Assembly: GCA_905235635.1 (NCBI GenBank)
Contig: CAJOMC010000006.1
Location: forward strand, 1-64,000
DNA length: 64,000 bases
Direction: 5' to 3'
Source of the DNA: an uncultured Bacilli bacterium
Lineage (GTDB): Bacteria > Bacillota_I > Bacilli_A > Izemoplasmatales > UBA1188
The translations under genes were made by a program, and so were the position numbers. A model generated the notes under the pieces. That model was given only the letters and a program-made list of their open reading frames with translations, did no database searches and was not told where the DNA came from. Each line of letters opens with the position of its first letter. Position 1 is the stretch's first letter. Of the stretch, positions 1 through 7,889 are shown in pieces.

Positions 1-25
1 GTATAATGTTTTCCCATAAAATAAA

Positions 26-62
26 ATCCTCCTAGTTTTTTTACTAAGAGGATATCATTTTT
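26..62. terminator. possible bidirectional hairpin terminator
   Basis: An imperfect inverted repeat (ATCCTCCTAG at 26-35 against CTAAGAGGAT at 44-53) with a T-rich loop is followed by a short T run on the + strand and preceded by an A run that would be a T run on the - strand. It may end a gene lying left of the window. No gene is visible beside it, so the call rests on shape only. Confidence 0.4.
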
Positions 63-314
63 CTTACTTTTTGTAAGAGTGTTAAATTTTGACGTATACT
101 AATACTTTTCACCAAAATACTGGAAAAATTAAACACACCTATAAAAATGAATTAGCTAAAGTAGCAACATGCAACTTGGAGTTGCAGGTTCAAATCGAGA
201 GGTCGAGAATAGTTAAAAGAGTATTTATACAATTTTAAAATGATTATTTACACCGGAATGCGTGTTAAAAGTTCTGCCGTACAGTTTTACGGTTTAGCAA
301 AGAGTTTGAAATAA
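63..314. other. gene-free stretch at left edge
   Basis: I see no convincing coding region on either strand. There is a small hairpin (TGCAAC at 170-175 with GTTGCA at 181-186) followed by a T-loop-like string GGTTCAAATC at 187-196, but no tRNA can be folded around it. Confidence 0.5.
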
Positions 315-368
315 ACTTCTTGATGACATATGTCATATATAAGTTATTGAACTTCTTGGTGACATATG
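315..368 (+). repeat. direct operator-like repeats before the HTH-ART gene
   Basis: Two near-identical 18-base copies, ACTTCTTGATGACATATG at 315-332 and ACTTCTTGGTGACATATG at 351-368, start 36 bases apart. The first sits in a 14-base perfect palindrome, ATGACATATGTCAT (323-336). The second lies inside the spacer of the predicted promoter, so a bound protein would block it. The HTH protein encoded just downstream is the obvious candidate (inference). Confidence 0.65.
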
Positions 369-375
369 GTACAAT
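347..375 (+). promoter_or_regulatory. sigma-A-type promoter of the toxin-antitoxin-like operon
   Basis: A -35 box TTGAAC (347-352) and a -10 box TACAAT (370-375) are separated by exactly 17 bases. They lie 26 bases upstream of the ATG at 402, with a ribosome site AGAGGTG at 388-394. The downstream operator-like repeat fills the spacer. Confidence 0.7.
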
Positions 376-401
376 AAAGTTAATAAAAGAGGTGTGTTTA
401 T

Positions 402-1253
402 ATGAAATATAATATTAAAGAAGACGCTATGTTAATTCGCCTAATGTTAAATATTTCTCAAGCTGAACTAGCAAGCGCTATAGGAGTTGAGAAGAGAACC
501 ATTTTAAGAATCGAAAACGAAGATAACTATCCATCTAATGAGACACTAGAAAAAATATATAACTTTGCATATAAAAAAGGAATAAAACTAAACGATATAA
601 AAGAAATGCTGTACAAGGAAGAAAACCCTGACTCAAAAATCATTTTCCATGGTGCAAGAGAAGATATTAATGGGAATATATCTCCCTTTTATGGTAGAAA
701 AACTAATGATTTTGGAACTGGTTTTTATTGTGGAGAAACAAATGAGCAAGCCTCATCATTTATTTCAAGATACCAAAAGTCCTCTATCTATATGATAAAG
801 TTTGTAGATTCTGACTTAAAGAAAGTATCCTTTGATGTTGATCAAGAATGGATGCTTGCGATTGCATATTATCGTGGCACTTTAGATGAATATAAAGACC
901 ACCCACTTATTAGGAAAATAATTAAAGATATTGAAAATGCTGATTATGTATATGCGCCAATTGCCGATAATAGGATGTATCGTATTATTGACCAATTCAT
1001 TGATGGGTATATAACAGATGAACAATGTAAACACTGTCTAGCAGCAACTAATTTAGGAAAACAATATGTGTTTTTAACCGAAAAGGCCACATCAAAACTT
1101 ACTATACTAGAAAAATGTTATCTTTCATCTCTTAAAAAGGAGCACTATCAAGAGATTAAAGAGGCAGATATTAATGATGGAGATAATAAAACCAAACTCG
1201 CAATGATTAAATACAAAAACCAAGGAAAATATATTGGGGAGATATTATCATGA
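402..1253 (+). CDS. HTH (XRE) + DUF3990 ADP-ribosyltransferase-like protein, likely toxin
   Basis: A 283-residue cytoplasmic protein. Residues about 8-70 form an XRE-type helix-turn-helix (SQAELASAIGVEKRTILRIE). Residues about 78-225 match the DUF3990 pattern: an FHGA start, a DFGTGFYCGE glycine-rich turn, then ADYVYAPIADNRMY and GKQYVFLTEKA near the end. DUF3990 is related to ADP-ribosyltransferase toxins and is usually found in toxin-antitoxin-like pairs. The fused HTH would let the protein regulate its own operon through the repeats at 315-368. Its stop overlaps the next start (ATGA), so the two are translationally coupled. Toxic activity is inferred; no catalytic residue is proven here. 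Confidence 0.75.
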   Translation: MKYNIKEDAMLIRLMLNISQAELASAIGVEKRTILRIENEDNYPSNETLEKIYNFAYKKGIKLNDIKEMLYKEENPDSKIIFHGAREDINGNISPFYGRKTNDFGTGFYCGETNEQASSFISRYQKSSIYMIKFVDSDLKKVSFDVDQEWMLAIAYYRGTLDEYKDHPLIRKIIKDIENADYVYAPIADNRMYRIIDQFIDGYITDEQCKHCLAATNLGKQYVFLTEKATSKLTILEKCYLSSLKKEHYQEIKEADINDGDNKTKLAMIKYKNQGKYIGEILS

Positions 1254-2299
1254 TTAAAATAGACAAAGAAGGAAAAAGGCTTTGCGATATTCAAGCAGAA
1301 TTATTTGAAAAATCTATAATATCTTTAGATATGAGCTCACAAGTTTTTGTGAGAAGATTTATGAACTCTAAAGTTGCTACTGAATTAGATAGTAGAGCAT
1401 TTCTTGATGCTAATAAAACTATTGATGATATATTTAGAAATCTAGATGATGAATATGGGGAATCAAGTTATGGATCAATAAAATACAATAAGGATATCAT
1501 GTATTGGGTTGGATATTTATATAGGTATTTTTCATACACATATGAAGTATCATCAAAACAAGCATATAAGCTCTTACCTTTTAAATATATTGCTGGTACA
1601 TTTATTCCATACCACTCTTTAGACGTATCACAAGCTATTGAAAGACTCTTAGAAGCTAAGAATATATCTTTTAAAGAAGAAGATATGTTAAAAAGAGGTG
1701 TAGATATCCTAAGAGTTATTAGAAACAATAAGAATCCTTATATAGATTACCCGGTGTTTGGAAATGAAAGGTTCTATATAAGACAAATAGAAGATGAAGA
1801 TTCAAATGATTTATTAAGAGTGTATTCTGATAAAGAATCACTAAAGTATTTTAATAGTGATAATTGTAATGGTGATGATTTTCATTATAGTACAATTAAA
1901 CAAATGAAAAATACAATTGATTTTTGGGAATACGCATATCAAAACAAAAGTTTTGTTAGATGGGCTATATATGACAAAAAAACTAAAACAGTAATTGGTA
2001 CAATAGAGCAATTCCATAGAAATTCGAACGATTATTTCAATGATTGTTCTATGCTCCGTCTTGATCTAAGAAGCGATTATGAAAAAGAAGATGTAATAAT
2101 CGACATTTTAAGATTAATTACACCATCTTCGTTTAATCTTTTCGAATGTGAAAAAATAATAACCAAATCTTTTGTAGGCAATATTGAAAGAGAAAATGCT
2201 CTTAATGAAGTAGGGTTTAAAGAATCTAAAGAAGCACTTATTGGTCATAATAACGAAAAGTACTATGGATACTATGAATTAGAACGAATTAATAAATAA
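1250..2299 (+). CDS. two-domain protein: antitoxin-like N-terminal domain + GNAT acetyltransferase
   Basis: A 349-residue protein coupled to the HTH-ART gene by a 4-base overlap. Residues about 1-150 (SSQVFVRRFMNSKVATELDS, then a GYLYRYFSYTYE segment and PYHSLDVSQAIERLLE) resemble proteins I recall encoded beside DUF3990 genes in Firmicutes, so this part is a plausible neutralising partner. Residues about 170-345 look like a GNAT N-acetyltransferase: FYIRQIEDEDSNDLLRVYSD, WAIYDKKTKTVIGTIEQF, and a terminal ENALNEVGFKES helix-turn. The acetyl donor and target are unknown. GNAT toxins exist in other systems, so which partner is toxic is open. A hairpin terminator follows at 2332. Confidence 0.6.
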   Translation: MIKIDKEGKRLCDIQAELFEKSIISLDMSSQVFVRRFMNSKVATELDSRAFLDANKTIDDIFRNLDDEYGESSYGSIKYNKDIMYWVGYLYRYFSYTYEVSSKQAYKLLPFKYIAGTFIPYHSLDVSQAIERLLEAKNISFKEEDMLKRGVDILRVIRNNKNPYIDYPVFGNERFYIRQIEDEDSNDLLRVYSDKESLKYFNSDNCNGDDFHYSTIKQMKNTIDFWEYAYQNKSFVRWAIYDKKTKTVIGTIEQFHRNSNDYFNDCSMLRLDLRSDYEKEDVIIDILRLITPSSFNLFECEKIITKSFVGNIERENALNEVGFKESKEALIGHNNEKYYGYYELERINK

Positions 2300-2331
2300 T
2301 ATTGTTTACCCATGAGTGTTTTAAAAATATT

Positions 2332-2370
2332 AATCACTAGTCTTATGATTAGTGATTTTTTGTATTTTTT
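2332..2370 (+). terminator. intrinsic terminator after the toxin-antitoxin-like operon
   Basis: AATCACTA (2332-2339) pairs with TTAGTGATT (2349-2357), followed by two T runs. It lies 33 bases after the stop of the acetyltransferase-domain gene and separates this operon from the polyphosphate cluster. Confidence 0.8.
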
Positions 2371-2470
2371 GGCCCTAATTAGAAATATTAAAGAAAAATG
2401 TACAATATTTTAAAATATTTTTTCTCTTTAAGTTTTATTTAAGGTTCATTTGATATGATTTTTATGCAAA

Positions 2471-2477
2471 AGGAGGT
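2471..2477 (+). promoter_or_regulatory. ribosome binding site deciding a GTG start
   Basis: A full AGGAGGT sits 6 bases before GTG at 2484. This makes the GTG the best start for the VTC-domain gene, although an ATG (codon 9) lies downstream. Confidence 0.75.
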
Positions 2478-2483
2478 AAAAGC

Positions 2484-3257
2484 GTGAAAAAAGAAATAGT
2501 CTCTGTCATGAAAAGATATGAACTTAAATATGTTTTAACAGAAGAGCAAGTTGAGCGTTTTAAAGCACAAATTCTTAATCATATGATGATTGATAAATAT
2601 GGCTTAACAACAATTAGTTCGATCTATTATGACACTCCTAGTTATACATTATTAAATCGTTCAATAGAAAAACCATTTTATAAAGAAAAGATTAGGTTAA
2701 GGAGTTATGGTCTTATAGAAAAAGAATCACCAGTGTTCTTAGAAATTAAAAGAAAAAACGACAATATTGTTTATAAAAGAAGAATAACTTCAACCGAAAA
2801 TAGAGTAGATAAATTCTTTAATGAAAATGAAGAGTTTGATAACGAACAAATCTCAAGAGAATTATGTGCATTCAAAGAAAAATACGGAGTACTAGAACCT
2901 AAATATATTATTATCTACGATAGAATTGCCTACTATAAAGATAATAGTGATGTAAGAGTAACACTAGACATGAACCCTAGATATAGAGTAGATAATCTTA
3001 ATCTTCATACATCTATAGAAGGAATACCACTATTAAATGAGGGAGAAGCAATATTAGAGGTTAAGGTACAACATTCAATTCCTCTATGGTTAGTTGAAAT
3101 ATTAACTAAAGAAAAGATATATAAATCAAGTTTCTCAAAAGTTGGCGAGGCGCACAAAAAAGAATTAAATAGAAGATTAAACGAGAAGAAAATAAAGCCA
3201 ACCCAACAAACAAATACAAATATTAAAGGAGAGTATCAATATGGATTCAATTTTTAA
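2484..3257 (+). CDS. VTC-domain polyphosphate polymerase-like protein
   Basis: A 257-residue soluble protein with the VTC/CYTH-superfamily tunnel-fold motifs: RYELKY (residues 11-16), YYDT (48-51), KEKIRLRSYG (68-77), VFLEIKRK (84-91), YKRR, and a late AILEVKVQHS strand. VTC domains make polyphosphate from nucleotide triphosphate and carry basic residues lining a tunnel, as seen here. Bacterial homologues commonly sit with DUF4956 and exported carbohydrate-binding or CotH proteins, as in this window. The gene overlaps the next one by 17 bases. Polyphosphate synthesis itself is inferred from the family; a CYTH-type phosphatase is a less likely alternative. Confidence 0.8.
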   Translation: MKKEIVSVMKRYELKYVLTEEQVERFKAQILNHMMIDKYGLTTISSIYYDTPSYTLLNRSIEKPFYKEKIRLRSYGLIEKESPVFLEIKRKNDNIVYKRRITSTENRVDKFFNENEEFDNEQISRELCAFKEKYGVLEPKYIIIYDRIAYYKDNSDVRVTLDMNPRYRVDNLNLHTSIEGIPLLNEGEAILEVKVQHSIPLWLVEILTKEKIYKSSFSKVGEAHKKELNRRLNEKKIKPTQQTNTNIKGEYQYGFNF

Positions 3258-3936
3258 TTTATTAGAGTTAGATAAAACAATAATATGTCTCATAATTATT
3301 GCACTTACATTCATTATCGGACTAGTATATACACTTATTGCATCAATAAAATTTAGGGCTAGTCAAAGCTTTTTTGTGAGTTCAATATTAATGCCTATGA
3401 TTGTCGCAGGTGTCATCTCAATGGTTTCAATTTTTCTAGATGATTCAACAACTGGAGCGGTAAGAATAGCGACTATCGCAGTTGCGCTCGGATTAATTAG
3501 ATTTAGAAGTTCACAAGGAAGAGCGGAGGAATTATTACTTCTTTTTGGTGGAGTAGCGATTGGGCTAATATCTGGGCTTGGATACGTGTTAATTTCCTTT
3601 ATATTTGCCTTAGTTCTTTCGACACTATATGTTCTTTTGTCTTCGGTAAATATTTTAAAATTCAAAAGAATTGGCGAAGAGAAACTTCTTAAAATAACTA
3701 TTCCAGAAGATCTAGATTATAATGAAGCGTTTGATGCAATATTAAAAACATATTTGAAATCTTATGAGTTAGTTCAAATTAAAACGACAGGAATGGGGAG
3801 CCTATTTAGACTATCGTATAAGGTTGAATTACTCACAAAAGATAGTGAAAAAGTACTTATTGATGAGTTAAGAATTAAAAACTCAAACTTAGAAATATCA
3901 TTGCTTCCATATGTTGAAAGTAATAAATCTTTATAA
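3241..3936 (+). CDS. DUF4956 membrane protein
   Basis: A 231-residue protein with about four membrane segments (residues about 12-35, 44-66, 72-86 and 98-135), then a soluble alpha/beta tail of about 95 residues. The conserved basic motif LIRFRSSQGRAEEL (85-98) between segments 3 and 4 is typical of DUF4956. The family has no proven function but is repeatedly next to VTC-domain genes. It could pass or sense the polyphosphate product at the membrane (inference). Its start has a GGAGAG ribosome site inside the end of the VTC gene. Confidence 0.8.
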   Translation: MDSIFNLLELDKTIICLIIIALTFIIGLVYTLIASIKFRASQSFFVSSILMPMIVAGVISMVSIFLDDSTTGAVRIATIAVALGLIRFRSSQGRAEELLLLFGGVAIGLISGLGYVLISFIFALVLSTLYVLLSSVNILKFKRIGEEKLLKITIPEDLDYNEAFDAILKTYLKSYELVQIKTTGMGSLFRLSYKVELLTKDSEKVLIDELRIKNSNLEISLLPYVESNKSL

Positions 3937-3951
3937 AAGGAGGATGAAACA

Positions 3952-5739
3952 ATGAAAAAACTATTAATAATCCCTATATTATTGTTATCGATATTAGTGA
4001 TGGCGAGTTGCGAGCTTAATAGTAGTACTTTAAATGAAAACACGACTGTCCTAACTAATACTGGTTCTGATTATGACTACAATGAATCAATTACAATAGA
4101 TGAACCTAGTGTAATTACTGTTACTGAAGTAGAAGGTGATTTTAGTATATCTACTTCGGATGGTGAATACTTAATATCAAATAATATCTACACAATTAAA
4201 AAGGCAGGCACATATACATTAAGCGGAAAACTTGAAGGTCAAATCCTAGTTGATGCGGGAGAAGATGATGTCGTTATCATTGAACTTAATGGAGTATCCA
4301 TTATTTATGATTTAGATTCTCCAATAAAAGCTATTAGTGGATCAAAATTGGAGATATCCGCTAAAAAAGATACAGAAAATATTATTCAAGATGAGAGAAG
4401 CGCTAAGACAGTCGAGTCTGATTCACAAGGTGAAGGCGCAATTAGCGCTAATATAGATTTAAAACTTAAAGGTAGTGGTACTCTAGTTGTGAGTGGCGGA
4501 TACAATAATGGTGTACATACTTCAAAAGATTTAACTATTCAAAAACTAACACTTAAAGTGACAGGATATAATAACGCCATTAAATGTAAGAATAGTGTAA
4601 CTATCACATCCGGGACTATTCAAGCGTATGCGCTAACCGGAAATGGCATTAAGACAGATGATAGTGACTTATCTAGTAAAGGGAAACAAAGAGGCACAAT
4701 AACTATTAATGGTGGAACTATTTATGTTGACTCTTTGCGTGACGGACTTGATGCAAGCTACGATATTATAATCGATGAAACAGATGCTGAAGTAGCGACA
4801 CAATTAAGCATTAAGACTGGCACTAATTCATCATCTTATAATAGGTCAACATTTAAAGCTGATAGTGAAAAAGGTCTAAAAGCCGCAAACGAGATTACTA
4901 TAAATAGGGGAACCATTGTTATTGCGGCTAGTGACGATGCAATACATGCTAACTACGGTGAAACGCTAGAAAATGGTAGTAAAGGTCTTGGAAACATCAC
5001 TATTAATGACGGATTAATCCAGGTTGCGAGTGGTGATGATGGTCTTCACGCAGATAATACACTCACAGTTAACGGTGGAAAAATAGTTGTCACAGGATCA
5101 ACAGAAGGCTTTGAGGCTAACTACATCACTATTAACGGTGGGTATAGTTATATCTATGGTACTGATGATGGCGTTAATTGTTCAAAGAAATCATTTAATA
5201 ATTGTGCATTCAAAATGACAGGTGGATACCTTGATGTTGCCGTTAGAAATGGTGATACTGATGGAATTGATAGTAATGGTAGTTTCACATTAAGTGGCGG
5301 AATAATAGTCACAAGAGGTTCGTCAGGCACAAACTTAAGTGGTATGTCTACAGGTCTTGATGTTGATGGAACTATTTCAATGACTGGCGGAACACTAATT
5401 GCATTCAATGGATTAGAAAAATCTCCATCCGCTAGTAGTACTATTAAATATGCAGGCACAACTTCTTCAAATTCACAAATGATGGGCGGTGGCCGTGGTG
5501 GTTTCTTTGGCCCAAGATATGGTGGTGGAGGAAGTAGTTCATCTTCAATTACATTATCCGCAGGTAAATATACACTATATGGTGATGGCTTAGAAATTAG
5601 TTTCACAAATGATTATGTTTATGGTTCATTCCAAATTTATTCAAGCGCTTTAACTACTGGTAGCACATATACATTATCTCTTAATGGATCTACGGTTCTT
5701 TCTTGGACTCAATCATCTAATTCAGTAACTATTTCATAA
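3952..5739 (+). CDS. carbohydrate-binding beta-helix lipoprotein (Cthe_2159-like)
   Basis: A 595-residue lipoprotein. The signal peptide ends in the lipobox VMASC with Cys20. Most of the protein is repeats with the signature ITINGGTI / DGLDASYD / DDGLHADN spaced by 20-30 residues, as in right-handed beta-helices of the Cthe_2159 family, which bind acidic polysaccharides such as pectin. A Gly-rich linker (GGGRGGFFGP, about residues 508-530) leads to a small beta-rich C-terminal domain. It follows DUF4956 by 15 bases in one operon. Binding to an acidic surface glycan is known for the family; the ligand here is unknown. Confidence 0.75.
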   Translation: MKKLLIIPILLLSILVMASCELNSSTLNENTTVLTNTGSDYDYNESITIDEPSVITVTEVEGDFSISTSDGEYLISNNIYTIKKAGTYTLSGKLEGQILVDAGEDDVVIIELNGVSIIYDLDSPIKAISGSKLEISAKKDTENIIQDERSAKTVESDSQGEGAISANIDLKLKGSGTLVVSGGYNNGVHTSKDLTIQKLTLKVTGYNNAIKCKNSVTITSGTIQAYALTGNGIKTDDSDLSSKGKQRGTITINGGTIYVDSLRDGLDASYDIIIDETDAEVATQLSIKTGTNSSSYNRSTFKADSEKGLKAANEITINRGTIVIAASDDAIHANYGETLENGSKGLGNITINDGLIQVASGDDGLHADNTLTVNGGKIVVTGSTEGFEANYITINGGYSYIYGTDDGVNCSKKSFNNCAFKMTGGYLDVAVRNGDTDGIDSNGSFTLSGGIIVTRGSSGTNLSGMSTGLDVDGTISMTGGTLIAFNGLEKSPSASSTIKYAGTTSSNSQMMGGGRGGFFGPRYGGGGSSSSSITLSAGKYTLYGDGLEISFTNDYVYGSFQIYSSALTTGSTYTLSLNGSTVLSWTQSSNSVTIS

Positions 5740-5766
5740 ACAAATGAAATAAAGTAAAATAGAATC

Positions 5767-6447
5767 ATGAAACTATTACTAGTAGAAGACAATATTCAAC
5801 TAAATAATGCTATTGCGACAATTTTAAAAAGAAACTCATATATTGTGGATAAAGCCCTTGATGGAGAAGAAGCACTATATTTCTTAAAAGAGTACAAATA
5901 TGATGTGGTAATACTTGATATTATGCTTCCAAAAATAAATGGGCTTGAGGTTTTAAAAGAGGCAAGGAAAAGTGGTATAGAAACTCCAATTATAATGCTT
6001 ACCGCAAAAAGCACAATAGAAGACAAGATAACGGGCCTTGATCTTGGGGCCGACGATTATCTTCCAAAACCATTTGAAATGGGAGAATTGTTAGCGAGAA
6101 TTCGCGCTTTGGGTAGAAGAAAAACACAAGAGTATAAAGTGGAAAAAGAATTAAGTTTTGGTGACATAAAAATTGATTCTAATAATTCAGCTATTAGATG
6201 CGGAGACAAGAAGGCTGATCTCTCTAAAAAAGAAATGGATATTTTTCTTTTGCTAATTAATGGTAATGGTAAGGTTGTTTCCCAAGATATAATTGTCCGT
6301 GATGCTTGGGATAGCGAATCATATTCCACAAGCGAAAATGTCTGGGTATATATTTCATATCTAAGGAAAAAACTAGAATCAGTTGGTTCTAAAACAAAAA
6401 TTAAATCAATCAGATACCTCGGGTATTATTTGGAGTATAAACAATGA
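5767..6447 (+). CDS. OmpR-family response regulator
   Basis: A 226-residue DNA-binding regulator. The receiver domain (1-115) has the acidic pair at E7/D8, phospho-acceptor D51 in VVILDIMLP, and a KPF lysine in DYLPKPF. A winged-helix output domain (about 127-224) carries LSKKEMDIFLLL and VWVYISYLRKKL. It shares a 4-base ATGA overlap with the kinase gene, so the two form a pair. It lies 27 bases after the lipoprotein gene, and probably controls the VTC/DUF4956 operon (inference). The ribosome site is weak. Confidence 0.92.
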   Translation: MKLLLVEDNIQLNNAIATILKRNSYIVDKALDGEEALYFLKEYKYDVVILDIMLPKINGLEVLKEARKSGIETPIIMLTAKSTIEDKITGLDLGADDYLPKPFEMGELLARIRALGRRKTQEYKVEKELSFGDIKIDSNNSAIRCGDKKADLSKKEMDIFLLLINGNGKVVSQDIIVRDAWDSESYSTSENVWVYISYLRKKLESVGSKTKIKSIRYLGYYLEYKQ

Positions 6448-7646
6448 TAAAAAAGTTAAGAAGAAAGTTTATATTAATATCTGCATTATCAGTGTTTTTA
6501 GTACTATTCATTACCATTGCGCTTATTAATATATCAAATTATAGTGTCATTGAAAAAAGTGCTAAGGATACCCTTACAAGCATTATTAATAAAGGTCCTA
6601 AACCTGACGAAGGACCAGGAAACCCCGGTGGTTGGTTAACTGATTTAAAACAGGAACACTATTTTGTGGTTTCTTTTAACCCAGATGGCACAATTAGAGA
6701 AGTAGATAATCGTCAAATGTTTATCCTGACAAAACAAGAATGTGAAGACCTAGCTAAAAAAGTATATAGTGGTGAATTCACGGGCGGTAAATATGGAAAT
6801 TTTAGATACACTAAATCTTTGAGGAATGACGGTGTAACATATGTAGGGTTTGTCGACATAAATGACAGACTAGATAACTCTAAAAATTTCCTTCTAGTAT
6901 CAACTTTTATTTCTCTTGCATCATATATAATTCTAATAGGATTAATAGTTATCGCATCTAAAATAGCATTTAGGTCTAGTGAGGAAGCATATAGAAAACA
7001 AAAGAGATTTATAACTAATGCATCGCATGAGCTGAAAACGCCAATTACGGTCATTTCCGCGGATTTAGACCTCATCGAAATGGACCACGGAAAAAGTGAA
7101 TGGAGTAGGTCTATTCGAGACCAATTAAGACGCCTAACAGATACAACGAGTCAACTTGTCACACTCTCTAAATTAGAAGAAGATGACCCGTCAAGATTCC
7201 CATTTGAAGACTTCTCCCTTAACGAAGTTGCGAAGAATATAGCCGAATCATTTGTGCCTTCATTTAAAAAGGAAGGGATAAAGTTTGCCTATAATATCAC
7301 AGGAAATCTTACCATGTATGGAAATAAGGGCCTAATTGATGAATTAATCCATACTTTCTTGGGTAATTCTTTAAAATATACAGGTGGCGAAAACAAAAGT
7401 AGTTATTTTGTATTAAGTGAAAATAATAGAGGCAAAATTGAATTCAGATTCTCAAATACGATTGATAAAGATGATGAAGTAGACATTAAACAAATTATGG
7501 AGAGATTTTATCGTTCTCCATCAAATAAAAAAGAGGGTTCTGGAATTGGTCTTTCAATCGCTCAAGAAATTATAAATCTACATAAAGGTAAAATTATAGT
7601 TGATAAGAATGCCAACACAATCAATTTCGTCATAACATTTAATTAA
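6444..7646 (+). CDS. sensor histidine kinase
   Basis: A 400-residue membrane kinase with TM1 at about 10-30, an external loop of about 115 residues rich in Gly/Pro (GPKPDEGPGNPGGW, 51-64), TM2 at about 148-172, HisKA with H195 in NASHELKTP, an N box around NSLKYTGG and a G box GSGIGLSIAQEI. The external loop is too short for a known binding fold and could sense an envelope signal. Kinases with this sort of loop often accompany VTC/DUF4956 clusters, in my recollection. It is the last gene before the strong terminator at 7751. Confidence 0.9.
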   Translation: MIKKLRRKFILISALSVFLVLFITIALINISNYSVIEKSAKDTLTSIINKGPKPDEGPGNPGGWLTDLKQEHYFVVSFNPDGTIREVDNRQMFILTKQECEDLAKKVYSGEFTGGKYGNFRYTKSLRNDGVTYVGFVDINDRLDNSKNFLLVSTFISLASYIILIGLIVIASKIAFRSSEEAYRKQKRFITNASHELKTPITVISADLDLIEMDHGKSEWSRSIRDQLRRLTDTTSQLVTLSKLEEDDPSRFPFEDFSLNEVAKNIAESFVPSFKKEGIKFAYNITGNLTMYGNKGLIDELIHTFLGNSLKYTGGENKSSYFVLSENNRGKIEFRFSNTIDKDDEVDIKQIMERFYRSPSNKKEGSGIGLSIAQEIINLHKGKIIVDKNANTINFVITFN

Positions 7647-7657
7647 TCACAACCACC

Positions 7658-7819
7658 TAAACATTTTTTAACTTACAAATTAAATCATCCATAATAATCT
7701 TTTTAAACATTTATAATACAAATAATTTCCATAAGTTATAAGAATATAGCCAAAATATACTAGAGTTAAACTCTAGTATATTTTGTTTATAATGTTTAAA
7801 AGAAAGCACATAATGTTTA
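7658..7819 (+). promoter_or_regulatory. cluster of TGTTTA half-sites upstream of the LacI gene
   Basis: TGTTTA occurs at 7793-7798 and 7814-7819, within an 11-base direct repeat ATAATGTTTAA (7789-7799 and 7810-7820, 21 bases apart). Its complement TAAACA occurs at 7658-7663 and 7704-7709. The same half-site forms a palindrome at 27773-27788. In AT-rich DNA such matches arise by chance, so this is only a candidate operator for the adjacent regulator. Confidence 0.35.
7751..7790. terminator. perfect 17-bp-arm hairpin terminator
   Basis: CAAAATATACTAGAGTT (7751-7767) and its exact complement (7769-7785) are separated by one base. The A-rich and T-rich ends would let it work on either strand. 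It ends the two-component operon at 7646 and isolates the LacI-led operon. Confidence 0.8.
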
Positions 7820-7889
7820 ATAACTACTCACAATTCAAAAAAGAAATCATTATATACTTTAGGTATATAAATACTTTGGTAACAAAAAA

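Noticed and set aside
165..215. tRNA-like T-loop string GGTTCAAATC after a small hairpin
   Set aside because: The flanking bases do not form a T stem, and no acceptor, D or anticodon arms can be folded. Treated as chance.
5154..5606. 150-codon minus-strand frame rich in Pro in the beta-helix lipoprotein
   Set aside because: The Pro runs are the antisense of Gly codons (GGN) in the Gly-rich linker.
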